From the NCBI GenBank assembly GCA_903893485.1, contig CAITMK010000001.1, forward strand, positions 1-64,000: DNA of 64,000 nt, given 5' to 3'. Within the stretch, counting starts at the first letter, position 1; every line of letters starts with the position of its first letter. This document shows positions 25,629-32,798 of the stretch, in pieces. The notes beneath the pieces were generated by a model. That model made no database searches. It was not told the DNA's origin and worked only from the letters and a program-made list of their open reading frames with translations. Both the position numbers and the translations under genes were made by a program. The stretch is from Candidatus Magasanikiibacteriota bacterium. Lineage in GTDB: Bacteria; Patescibacteria; ABY1; Magasanikbacterales; 2-02-FULL-50-9b.

Positions 25629-26468
25629 TTATTTCTTCTTTGAACGACGAGCAATGATAAATACGCTGCTCGATTTTTTCTTGTTGCGAGTTTTTACACC
25701 CAATGCATGCTTACCCCATGGTGTCTTTGGATATTTCATACCAATGGAGTTACGGCCTTCACCACCACCATGTGGATGGTCAACAGGGTTCATAACCTTA
25801 CCACGAACTGTTGGACGAAAGCCCATATGACGCATACGGCCTGCCTTACCAACACGTACCAAGTTATGATCTGGGTTGCTTACCTGGCCGATGGTTGCAC
25901 TGCAATCTGCAGAAACCATGCGAACTTCACCAGATGGCATACGAAGAGTTGCCATGTTGTTTTCTACTGCCATGAACTGAGCACCGTTACCAGCACCACG
26001 AACCATTTTGCCACCTTGAAGCGGTTTGAGTTCTACGTTATGAACAGTAATACCAACTGGGATGAACTTAAGTGGCATACGATTGCCATCGATAGGTTCG
26101 ATTGCCTGTTGTGAAGACATAAGAACTGCACCAACAGCTACGTTGTTTGGAGCAATCATGTAAGCCTTTGTGCCATCTGGGTATTCAAGGAGAGCCAAAC
26201 GAGCACCACGAGCTGGATCGTATTCGATAGCTGCAACAGTTGCAGGTACGTCGAATTTGTTTGAAACAAAATCAACCGTACGTGTGTAACGGCGAGCACC
26301 ACCGCCACGATGGCGAACAGTGATTTTACCGGTGTTGTTACGACCACCATTTGAGGCGCGGAAAAAAATCAGTGATTTTTCTGGTTCAAATTTTGTAATG
26401 TCTTTGAACGCATCAACACTGCTGTTGCGGCGGCCTGCACTGGTTGGATTGTATTTCTTAATCGGCAT
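25629..26468 (-). CDS. rplB: Ribosomal protein L2 (uL2)
   Basis: 279 aa. Signature GKVMNPVDHPHGGGEGRNSIG near the peptidyl-transferase centre; N-terminal TSAGRRNSSVDAFKDITKF. Standard. Confidence 0.97.
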   Translation of the reverse strand: MPIKKYNPTSAGRRNSSVDAFKDITKFEPEKSLIFFRASNGGRNNTGKITVRHRGGGARRYTRTVDFVSNKFDVPATVAAIEYDPARGARLALLEYPDGTKAYMIAPNNVAVGAVLMSSQQAIEPIDGNRMPLKFIPVGITVHNVELKPLQGGKMVRGAGNGAQFMAVENNMATLRMPSGEVRMVSADCSATIGQVSNPDHNLVRVGKAGRMRHMGFRPTVRGKVMNPVDHPHGGGEGRNSIGMKYPKTPWGKHALGVKTRNKKKSSSVFIIARRSKKK

Positions 26469-26473
26469 AGTAA

Positions 26474-27013
26474 TTAAACGCCTTTAAACAAAGAGATCGT
26501 CTGACCTTTTGCAAGAGTCACAAACGCTTTCTTAGTGTTGCTACGGCTACCCGAGTTGCGACCAGCACCAACTTTTTTGCCATCCATACGGCTGGTGTGA
26601 ACACGGATTACTGAAACGCCATAGATTTTCTCGATTGCTTCTTTGATTGCGCGCTTGTTTGCAGTTGGAAGCACTTCAAACATGTGTGTGTTGTGCTCTG
26701 CAGTGCGTGTACCTTTTTCGGTAACCAGTGGGCGAACAATGTATTTTGCAGCACCGTTACCAATCGCACCCTCTACAGCAATTGGGCGAGCAGCATGAAC
26801 CGCACCATGGTCGTGACCGCTGTGGTCATGGCCATCATGTTCATCGTGATCATGAGCAGCTTCAACTGCAGCAACCGCAACTTTTTTTGCTTTTGCTGGA
26901 GCCTTTTTTTCTGTAGCTGGTTTTTCTGCAGCAGCCTTACGTGCACGAGGCTTTTTTTCCTCAGCACCTTCTTCTGCTCCAACCAATTTTTTGACTTTAC
27001 CAAGAATACTCAT
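26474..27013 (-). CDS. rplW: Ribosomal protein L23 (uL23) with a long Lys/Ala- and His-rich N-terminal extension
   Basis: The L23 core is at about residues 90-179 (YIVRPLVTEKGTRTAEHNTHMFEV, ANKRAIKEAIEKIYGV, KKAFVTLAKGQTISLF). Before it is a ~90-residue extension: a Glu/Lys/Ala-rich part (1-53), then a His/Asp-rich run at residues 54-73 containing HDHSGHDH. Bacterial L23 is ~95-100 aa, here 179. L23 sits at the tunnel exit, where SRP and trigger factor dock, so the extension could reach nascent chains or bind metal; this is inference. Start at MSILGKVKK (27013). Confidence 0.94.
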   Translation of the reverse strand: MSILGKVKKLVGAEEGAEEKKPRARKAAAEKPATEKKAPAKAKKVAVAAVEAAHDHDEHDGHDHSGHDHGAVHAARPIAVEGAIGNGAAKYIVRPLVTEKGTRTAEHNTHMFEVLPTANKRAIKEAIEKIYGVSVIRVHTSRMDGKKVGAGRNSGSRSNTKKAFVTLAKGQTISLFKGV

Positions 27014-27014
27014 A

Positions 27015-27647
27015 TTATTTGACGAACAAGGTTTCAAGACCCTTCAAGGTGTCTTCGCTTACAACCATATATTGATGCTCAAGCATGGCTGCAACGTTAA
27101 CTTCGTTTACTGGGAGCACATCAACACGTTCAATGTTGCGAGCTGCACGGTAAGTTTTTGTATCCTTTTCTGGGGTTACCACCAAAATGCTGCGACCCAA
27201 AACGCCGAGGCCTTTAAGCATTTCTGCGAAGCCCTTTGTTTTGCTTTCGGTGTTCCAATCGGTGATAACAAAAAGTGCTTTGTCTTCAGCGCGGTTGGTA
27301 AGCATCATGCGAAAAGCTTTGCGCATGGTTGCTTTGTTGATTTTACGTTTATAATTTTTTTCTGAGCGTGGACCAAAAGTGATACCACCGCCAACCCAAA
27401 TTGGTGAACGGGTTGAACCATGACGAGCACGGCCAGTACCTTTTTGTTTCCATGGTTTTTTACCGCCACCGCGAACTTCACCGCGTGTTTTTGTGTGAGC
27501 ACCACCTTGGCGCATGCTTGAGGTCAATGAAGTGAAAACTTCATGAAGCACACCCTGTTTCATTGGTTCTGCAAACAAAACACTGTCGGTTTTAAGTTCA
27601 CCAACTTTTTCGCCTTTTTTGTTGTAGGTAAGTAAGGTGACCGACAT
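27015..27647 (-). CDS. rplD: Ribosomal protein L4 (uL4)
   Basis: 210 aa. RQGGAHTKTRGEVRGGGKKPWKQKGTGRARHGS is the extended loop of L4 that reaches the exit tunnel. Standard length. Confidence 0.96.
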   Translation of the reverse strand: MSVTLLTYNKKGEKVGELKTDSVLFAEPMKQGVLHEVFTSLTSSMRQGGAHTKTRGEVRGGGKKPWKQKGTGRARHGSTRSPIWVGGGITFGPRSEKNYKRKINKATMRKAFRMMLTNRAEDKALFVITDWNTESKTKGFAEMLKGLGVLGRSILVVTPEKDTKTYRAARNIERVDVLPVNEVNVAAMLEHQYMVVSEDTLKGLETLFVK

Positions 27648-27648
27648 A

Positions 27649-28356
27649 TTAAGCAGTTAATTCTTCAGTTACCTCAGGAGCAACTTCTGCTTCTGGGGCG
27701 GTGATCTCTTCTACAACAGCATCTGATGAATCTGGAGTATTTTTTACTACCAAATCACCTTCTGCTTCGAGAACGATAAGACCGTTAAAAGCGCCCGGAA
27801 CTGCACCGCGGACAAAAATGTCGTTGGTAACAGGATCGATTGCGACAACTTCGAGGTTCAGTACGGTTACACGAGCATCACCCATGTGACCTGCCATACG
27901 CATGCCTTTAAAAACACGTTGAACACCACCAGCACCAATGGAACCAGGAGCGCGTAAGTTATCTTTATGACCATGTGAAGCAGGACCACCACGGAAATGA
28001 TGGCGTTTTACAACACCAGCAAAACCCTTACCTTTTGATGTGCCAATTGCTTTTACGCGTTCGCCAAGGCTAAACGTATCGACAGTAATGACATCACCGC
28101 GATGTACGGGCTGTGTTACCTGAAATTCTTTGAGTACACGAAACATTGGCAAACCTTTCAAGTGACCTTGAATTGATTTGTTCAATGTTTTTGAGGTTGT
28201 TTCAAATCCAACCTGGATTGCTACTTGCTTTCCCCCACCAAGTTTAACTTGCGTGACAGTTACCGGTCCCGCTTTAATGCGAGTAACCGGAATAACCGCC
28301 CCGTCTGGGCGAAAGATTTGCGTCATGTTCTGTTTTCTTCCGATAATAAATTTCAT
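27649..28356 (-). CDS. rplC: Ribosomal protein L3 (uL3) with an acidic C-terminal tail
   Basis: Core L3 with KGKGFAGVVKRHHFRGGPASHGHK and GMRMAGHMGDARVTVLNLEV. The last ~30 residues (VVEEITAPEAEVAPEVTEELTA) form an acidic tail not found in typical L3. 235 aa. A terminator-like hairpin lies between this gene and rpsJ. Confidence 0.95.
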   Translation of the reverse strand: MKFIIGRKQNMTQIFRPDGAVIPVTRIKAGPVTVTQVKLGGGKQVAIQVGFETTSKTLNKSIQGHLKGLPMFRVLKEFQVTQPVHRGDVITVDTFSLGERVKAIGTSKGKGFAGVVKRHHFRGGPASHGHKDNLRAPGSIGAGGVQRVFKGMRMAGHMGDARVTVLNLEVVAIDPVTNDIFVRGAVPGAFNGLIVLEAEGDLVVKNTPDSSDAVVEEITAPEAEVAPEVTEELTA

Positions 28357-28393
28357 ACTGTATTTGTTTCCTGCTGGTTATGGTGCAGGTAAC

Positions 28394-28453
28394 AAAAAAC
28401 CAGAAGTTGTGTACAATCGTATCCCTTACGGGACGCATCGTGCGCAGCTTCTG
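28394..28453 (-). terminator. Terminator-like hairpin (possible attenuator) between rpsJ and rplC
   Basis: Minus strand: CAGAAG (28453-28448), inner stem around TCCC-gtaa-GGGA, CTTCTG (28406-28401), followed by GTTTTTTG. It would stop part of the transcription after rpsJ, before the rest of the S10 operon. Confidence 0.55.
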
Positions 28454-28480
28454 ATTTCTCCCCTCCAGAAAAATCGAGTC

Positions 28481-28831
28481 TTACATTTTAATTTCGACAT
28501 CCACGCCGGCAGGTAATGGCAGAGATGTAAGGATTTCAACTGTTTTAGCAGTTGGTTCCACAATGTCAATGAGACGAGTATGCGTGCGCATCTCGAACTG
28601 TTCACGGGCATCTTTGTGAACAAAAGTTGAACGGTTAACAGTAAACTTCTTAATATTAGTAGGAAGTGGTACTGGACCCTTAACTTTTGCTCCAGAGCGT
28701 TCTACGGCCTCAATAATTGAGCGTGTTGCCACGTCAATAATTTTGTGATCGTACGCACGAACTTTTAAGCGAATGCGTTGCCCTGCGATCTCTTCTACCT
28801 TCTTTGTTTTGTCTGATACAACGGTACTCAT
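28481..28831 (-). CDS. rpsJ: Ribosomal protein S10 (uS10)
   Basis: 116 aa from MSTVVSD; core RIRLKVRAYDHKIIDVATRSIIEAVERSGAKVKGPVPLPT, slightly extended N-terminally. It has one of the few clear Shine-Dalgarno sites here, GGAG 9-12 bases before ATG, which can pair with an upstream CTCC (28832-28860 region), so translation may be gated. Confidence 0.95.
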   Translation of the reverse strand: MSTVVSDKTKKVEEIAGQRIRLKVRAYDHKIIDVATRSIIEAVERSGAKVKGPVPLPTNIKKFTVNRSTFVHKDAREQFEMRTHTRLIDIVEPTAKTVEILTSLPLPAGVDVEIKM

Positions 28832-28914
28832 GTGATTTTCTCCAGCCGCAATCGGTGGAGTATGACATGTTGCTGAGGCGAACCCCAGCAACACGCTGAC
28901 TCAATCGATTACGA
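28832..28914 (-). promoter_or_regulatory. tuf-rpsJ intercistronic region with two hairpins
   Basis: Minus strand: GTTGCTGGGG-ttcg-CCTCAGCAAC forms a strong stem, not followed by a T-run, so probably an mRNA processing or stability element. CTCC...GGAG then encloses the rpsJ Shine-Dalgarno sequence. Confidence 0.4.
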
Positions 28915-30105
28915 TTATTTAATAATTTTTGTTACAACACCTGCACCAACTGTGCGGCCACCTTCACGGATAGCAAAGCGCATTTGGTCTTCCACAGCAA
29001 CTGGAGTAATGAGTTTAACAACCATTTTCATGTTGTCACCTGGCATTACCATTTCAGTACCTTCTGGAAGTGTTACTTCACCGGTTACGTCAGTTGTACG
29101 GATGTAAAACTGAGGTTTGTAGCCGTTAAAGAAAGGCTTGTGGCGACCACCTTCTTCTTTGGTAAGTGCATAAACCTGCACTTCAAATTCAGTGTGCGGC
29201 TTGATTGAACCTGGCTTAGCAAGAACCATACCACGTTCAACTTCTTCTTTCTTGATACCACGGAGGAGGAGACCTGCGTTATCACCAGCCATACCTTCTT
29301 CGAGCTGTTTATTAAACATTTCGATACCGGTTACAACTGTTGCGCGAGTATCTGCGAGACCAACCAATTCAACGGCTTCGTTGATTTTGACCATGCCACG
29401 TTCGATACGGCCAGTTACTACAGTACCACGGCCTTCAATTGAGAACACATCTTCAATAGGCATGAGGAATGGCTTGTCTGTTGCACGTTCTGGGGTTGGA
29501 ATAAAGGAGTCCAAAGCTGCCAAAAGGTCGAGAACAGGCTTTGCAGCACCTTCTTTGTCACCTGGGTTTTCAAGAGCCTTGAGAGCTGAACCACGGATGA
29601 TTGGAGTTGTTGCACCTGGGAATTCGTATTTGTTAAGCAAATCGCGAACTTCTTCTTCAACAAGGTCGATAAGTTCCAAGTCTGAAACCATGTCGCATTT
29701 GTTAAGGAAAACTACGATATATGGAACGCCAACCTGACGAGCGAGCAAAATATGTTCGCGAGTCTGAGGCATTGGACCATCAGTTGCTGATACTACGAGA
29801 ATTGCGCCGTCCATCTGAGCAGCACCAGTGATCATGTTTTTCACATAGTCAGCATGGCCTGGACAGTCAACGTGAGCGTAATGACGAGCAATGGATTCGT
29901 ATTCAACGTGTGCGGTTGAAATAGTAATACCACGTGCTTTTTCTTCTGGAGCGCCGTCAATTTCGTCAACCTTCTTTTGGGTTGCTGCGAAACCAGCTGC
30001 GGTTGACACTGCCAAAATAGCAGCAGTCAATGTTGTTTTGCCGTGATCAACGTGGCCGATAGTACCAACGTTAACATGAGGTTTTGTGCGTTCGAATTTT
30101 GCCAT
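28915..30105 (-). CDS. tuf: Elongation factor Tu
   Basis: 396-aa GTPase that delivers aminoacyl-tRNA. G1 GHVDHGKTT, G2 RGITI, G3 DCPGHADY, G4 NKCD and G5 SALKAL are all visible, and domains 2 and 3 are complete, ending GRTVGAGVVTKIIK. It heads the S10 cluster instead of following fusA in the str operon. Two tandem promoters precede it. Confidence 0.98.
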   Translation of the reverse strand: MAKFERTKPHVNVGTIGHVDHGKTTLTAAILAVSTAAGFAATQKKVDEIDGAPEEKARGITISTAHVEYESIARHYAHVDCPGHADYVKNMITGAAQMDGAILVVSATDGPMPQTREHILLARQVGVPYIVVFLNKCDMVSDLELIDLVEEEVRDLLNKYEFPGATTPIIRGSALKALENPGDKEGAAKPVLDLLAALDSFIPTPERATDKPFLMPIEDVFSIEGRGTVVTGRIERGMVKINEAVELVGLADTRATVVTGIEMFNKQLEEGMAGDNAGLLLRGIKKEEVERGMVLAKPGSIKPHTEFEVQVYALTKEEGGRHKPFFNGYKPQFYIRTTDVTGEVTLPEGTEMVMPGDNMKMVVKLITPVAVEDQMRFAIREGGRTVGAGVVTKIIK

Positions 30106-30166
30106 AGGCTAGGTGAATTCGGGGCTTAATTAAGGGAAATATTATGTGTTTCCGAAAGTGAGCAGT

Positions 30167-30195
30167 ACTATACCAGAGAACTCAATTCTCTGCAA
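30167..30195 (-). promoter_or_regulatory. Predicted proximal promoter of tuf (P2)
   Basis: Minus strand TTGCAG (30195-30190), 17-bp spacer, TATAGT (30172-30167). Confidence 0.6.
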
Positions 30196-30233
30196 GTGGG
30201 GATAAACTGAGCGCTTTTGGAACTTGCTCGATT

Positions 30234-30262
30234 AGTTTAGCGCAGATTAATGAGCTTGTCAA
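30234..30262 (-). promoter_or_regulatory. Predicted distal promoter of tuf (P1)
   Basis: Minus strand TTGACA (30262-30257), 17-bp spacer, TAAACT (30239-30234). It begins 8 bases after the stop of the upstream gene, with no terminator between. Confidence 0.65.
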
Positions 30263-30269
30263 GCGGGTT

Positions 30270-30845
30270 TTATTGAGGTAGCGCGTAGCGTACCAACCCT
30301 CCTGCCCGAGCCACCAAAAATATAGCGTCTGCAAGGTGCGGCGGTGCGCCTATATCGGCCATAAGTGCGCCTAATGCACCATCAATGTTGAGCGGAATAG
30401 TTTTATTTTTTTGTGTGCTCAATTCTGCAGCCACGGCGCGTGCAAAATTAAAATGCGGTGTTGCAGATAATAATTTTGTTGTGGCCGCATATATTTTTTC
30501 TGTACGTTCATCGATTTCATAAATTCTATGGCCAACGCCAGGAATTATTTGTTGTGAAGCAATAAAATCTGCTGGTGAAATTTTATTTTGTACTGCCGCA
30601 ATCCAATTGTGTGCCGCGGCGCTTCCTGCATTTCCATGCACAGGACCGAGCGTTAAAAGTCCTGCGACAATTTGCTGCGCAAAAATTTTGTTGTCTGCTG
30701 CAGCAGCGCGTGTTGCCGCGGCGCTTGGTGAATCAGGGCCATTATCAATGCAAAGTGTCAGGCACAACTCTAATAATTCTGATTGAATTTCAGTTGGCGC
30801 GGTGCCAGTCCAATTTTTCCAAAGTTCTGCAACAAAAGTATTCAT
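30270..30845 (-). CDS. Citrate synthase-like (citryl-CoA lyase) subunit of a split ATP-citrate lyase
   Basis: 191 aa, far shorter than citrate synthase (~370-430). It matches the C-terminal citrate-synthase-homology part of ATP-citrate lyase: CIDNGPDSPSAAATR and GLLTLGPVHGNAGSAAA correspond to the DHGP...SGLLTIG region, PGVGHRIYEIDER to GIGHRV, and LNIDGALGA to LNVDGLIG. GPVHG, GVGHR and NIDG carry the His, His and Asp at the positions of the citrate synthase catalytic residues. It overlaps the CoA-ligase alpha gene upstream by 4 bases. A stand-alone short citrate synthase is the alternative. Confidence 0.75.
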   Translation of the reverse strand: MNTFVAELWKNWTGTAPTEIQSELLELCLTLCIDNGPDSPSAAATRAAAADNKIFAQQIVAGLLTLGPVHGNAGSAAAHNWIAAVQNKISPADFIASQQIIPGVGHRIYEIDERTEKIYAATTKLLSATPHFNFARAVAAELSTQKNKTIPLNIDGALGALMADIGAPPHLADAIFLVARAGGLVRYALPQ

Positions 30846-31684
30846 AGATGTTTCACAAATTCTTCAACGGTTTGTGTGCACACCATACCATATTTTTCTA
30901 GCGATGCAATATCCGCAACGCCATCATCTAATAGTGCACCAGCATGCCCGTACGCAATACCTTTTGGCAGTAGCGCCATTGAATGACCCGCAATAAGAAG
31001 TACAATTTTTTTATTGTACATAGTTGGCGTAAATAAAAATGGGTTGCCATGCTCGATAAAAATACCAATGGTTTTAATTTCTGGTTCAGTATCCAAGCGT
31101 GCAACCATTTCTGCGATTGATGTTGCAGGTACGAGCGCACCACCAACGCCCCACGCACTGTGTATCCCAATTTTTTCTGCGACACACGCGTGTAGTAATT
31201 CATTAAGCATTCCGCCTGATGAAGAAATAAGTGCAACGTCACCGGTGGTAAGATTTTCAAATGGATGTTCGCCACCTAAATATCCAATGCGCACGCCGGA
31301 TGAGATTACACCAATAGATCCGGGGCCCAAAATGAATGCGCCATGCGTGCGTGCCGCTGTACGAATCAAAATACAATCTCGCACCGGAACCAAATCTGTT
31401 AGCAGATGAATGAATGTAATACCCGCAGCGAGCGCTTCCTGCACAGCGCCAAGCGCCGCAAGTGGCGGCACCACCGTACAAGAAATTGTTGCGCGAGGAA
31501 ATTGTATACGCGCGTCTGAAACGGAATTAAAAATTGGCGTGCCAAAAATTTCTTGGCCACCCTTACCTGGCGTCACACCCGCAACCACGCGCGCGCCAGC
31601 TTGTTTCATCCACGCCAACATACGGCTGCCTTCCGCACCCGTTGCGCCCTGCAAAATAATTTCGTCGTGCGAATTAAAAATCAT
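30842..31684 (-). CDS. Succinyl-CoA/citryl-CoA synthetase alpha-like subunit
   Basis: 280 aa. The N-terminal CoA-binding fold opens IILQGATGAEGSRMLAWMK and includes GPGSIGVISSGVRIG. The ligase part has ALISSSGGMLNELLHA and, near the C-terminus, YGHAGALLDDG with the His that becomes phosphorylated in succinyl-CoA synthetase and ATP-citrate lyase. GPGSIGVI and SSSGGMLNEL read closer to the ATP-citrate lyase versions (GPATVGGI, SRSGGMSNEL) than to succinyl-CoA synthetase. 4-base overlaps on both sides with its operon partners. Confidence 0.78.
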   Translation of the reverse strand: MIFNSHDEIILQGATGAEGSRMLAWMKQAGARVVAGVTPGKGGQEIFGTPIFNSVSDARIQFPRATISCTVVPPLAALGAVQEALAAGITFIHLLTDLVPVRDCILIRTAARTHGAFILGPGSIGVISSGVRIGYLGGEHPFENLTTGDVALISSSGGMLNELLHACVAEKIGIHSAWGVGGALVPATSIAEMVARLDTEPEIKTIGIFIEHGNPFLFTPTMYNKKIVLLIAGHSMALLPKGIAYGHAGALLDDGVADIASLEKYGMVCTQTVEEFVKHL

Positions 31685-32622
31685 ATCAGAAGTTTTGCAG
31701 ATTCAGAAAACGAAATATCTATGCGATCAAAAATTAATTTGATATCATTTCTTTCTGCCCACGCGAATGCATAATTTTCTGCTTCAGTGGTGAGTGGTCC
31801 ATCACGACGAATAATAATTGGACAGGATAATTTTGCAACTTCATATGCATCTAACACTGCGCGCACGGTTTCAAAAACATTGGTGAAATTTGCGTGAGAG
31901 CCTGCGATCCATACGGCGATAATTTTTGGCGCGCTCAAAACTTGTGCGGCGATTGCACGCACCGCGCCGTACGAAGGATTACCACTGATCTCTGTAAAAT
32001 TTGCCGGCCGCGCACCCGCAGCAAATAATGCATCAAGCGCGAGCAAACTTGCGCCACCGCCAAAAAAAATGCAGGCAATATTCCCATCCAACAAAATATT
32101 TTTTGGTGTAATACCGGATTGCTTATACAAAGCCCATTCTGGATGTCGCGCCGCAGCTGCATCATCTAACTCAACTTTTGCATCAAGCGCAATTAACGTT
32201 CCTGCAACCTCAACAAGTGGATTAATTTCAATAAGTGTTGCATCATTTTTTTTGGCGGCCGCAAGCAGCGCGCGTGCAATCGCAGAAAATTTTTCTGGAA
32301 TATTCGTAGTCATGTCTGCGGGTGTAACCGCACCACCGCCAACCTCAGAAAATAAAATTTGATAGTCACCCACTGCACGATCAATCGTACATGCAATATA
32401 AAATTCTTTTTCATGCACAATAAATTCTTCACACAAAAATTTTTTACCACGTTCATCTTCAGTTAATTCCACTTCCGATTGAATATGCCGAATCAATCCG
32501 CGTTCACCACGCCGACCGCTCAAAATTTGCGGTTTTACTACTGCGGGAAATACAAATTCGCGCGGCGCTGCGATTCCCGCATCACGCAAGATTTTTTTTC
32601 CGTCACGTTCAAGTAATTTCAT
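31681..32622 (-). CDS. ATP-grasp (citryl-CoA synthetase beta-like) subunit of a split ATP-citrate lyase
   Basis: 313 aa. The ATP-grasp part (FPAVVKPQILSGRRGERGLI, LIEINPLVE, ALDAKVELDD) is followed by a ligase half whose IAGSHANFTNVFETVRAVLDA and IIIRRDGP match the citrate-binding loop (SIANFT) and the Arg of VRRGGP in human ATP-citrate lyase rather than succinyl-CoA synthetase. First gene of the three; together they total ~780 residues, compared with ~1100 for human ACLY. Expected reaction: citrate + ATP + CoA to acetyl-CoA + oxaloacetate + ADP + phosphate. Confidence 0.75.
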   Translation of the reverse strand: MKLLERDGKKILRDAGIAAPREFVFPAVVKPQILSGRRGERGLIRHIQSEVELTEDERGKKFLCEEFIVHEKEFYIACTIDRAVGDYQILFSEVGGGAVTPADMTTNIPEKFSAIARALLAAAKKNDATLIEINPLVEVAGTLIALDAKVELDDAAAARHPEWALYKQSGITPKNILLDGNIACIFFGGGASLLALDALFAAGARPANFTEISGNPSYGAVRAIAAQVLSAPKIIAVWIAGSHANFTNVFETVRAVLDAYEVAKLSCPIIIRRDGPLTTEAENYAFAWAERNDIKLIFDRIDISFSESAKLLI

Positions 32623-32625
32623 GAA

Positions 32626-32783
32626 TTATTTTGTAATAAGCGCGCTCAAATCATATTGCGTCCGAGCAGCGCTATAAACAGCATCCGACCACGCCGTAAT
32701 AACATATTCCGGACACATGTGTCAAAAAAGCCATCAAAACTATCCACCAGATCAACACGCTGTGTGATAATAATCGGCTTCAT
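32626..32783 (-). pseudogene. Remnant of a broken gene, possibly a glutamine amidotransferase
   Basis: Minus strand: one frame reads MKPIIITQRVDLVDSFDGFFD from ATG 32783; a second frame, joined only by a frameshift or deletion near 32718-32735 (around palindrome GACACATGTGTC), reads CPEYVITAWSDAVYSAARTQ and continues to a TAA at 32626. Each half looks like protein sequence, the whole does not. The ITQRVD opening recalls class I amidotransferases found in glycan loci. The family guess is weak. Confidence 0.4.
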
Positions 32784-32798
32784 ATGAGATAACGATAA

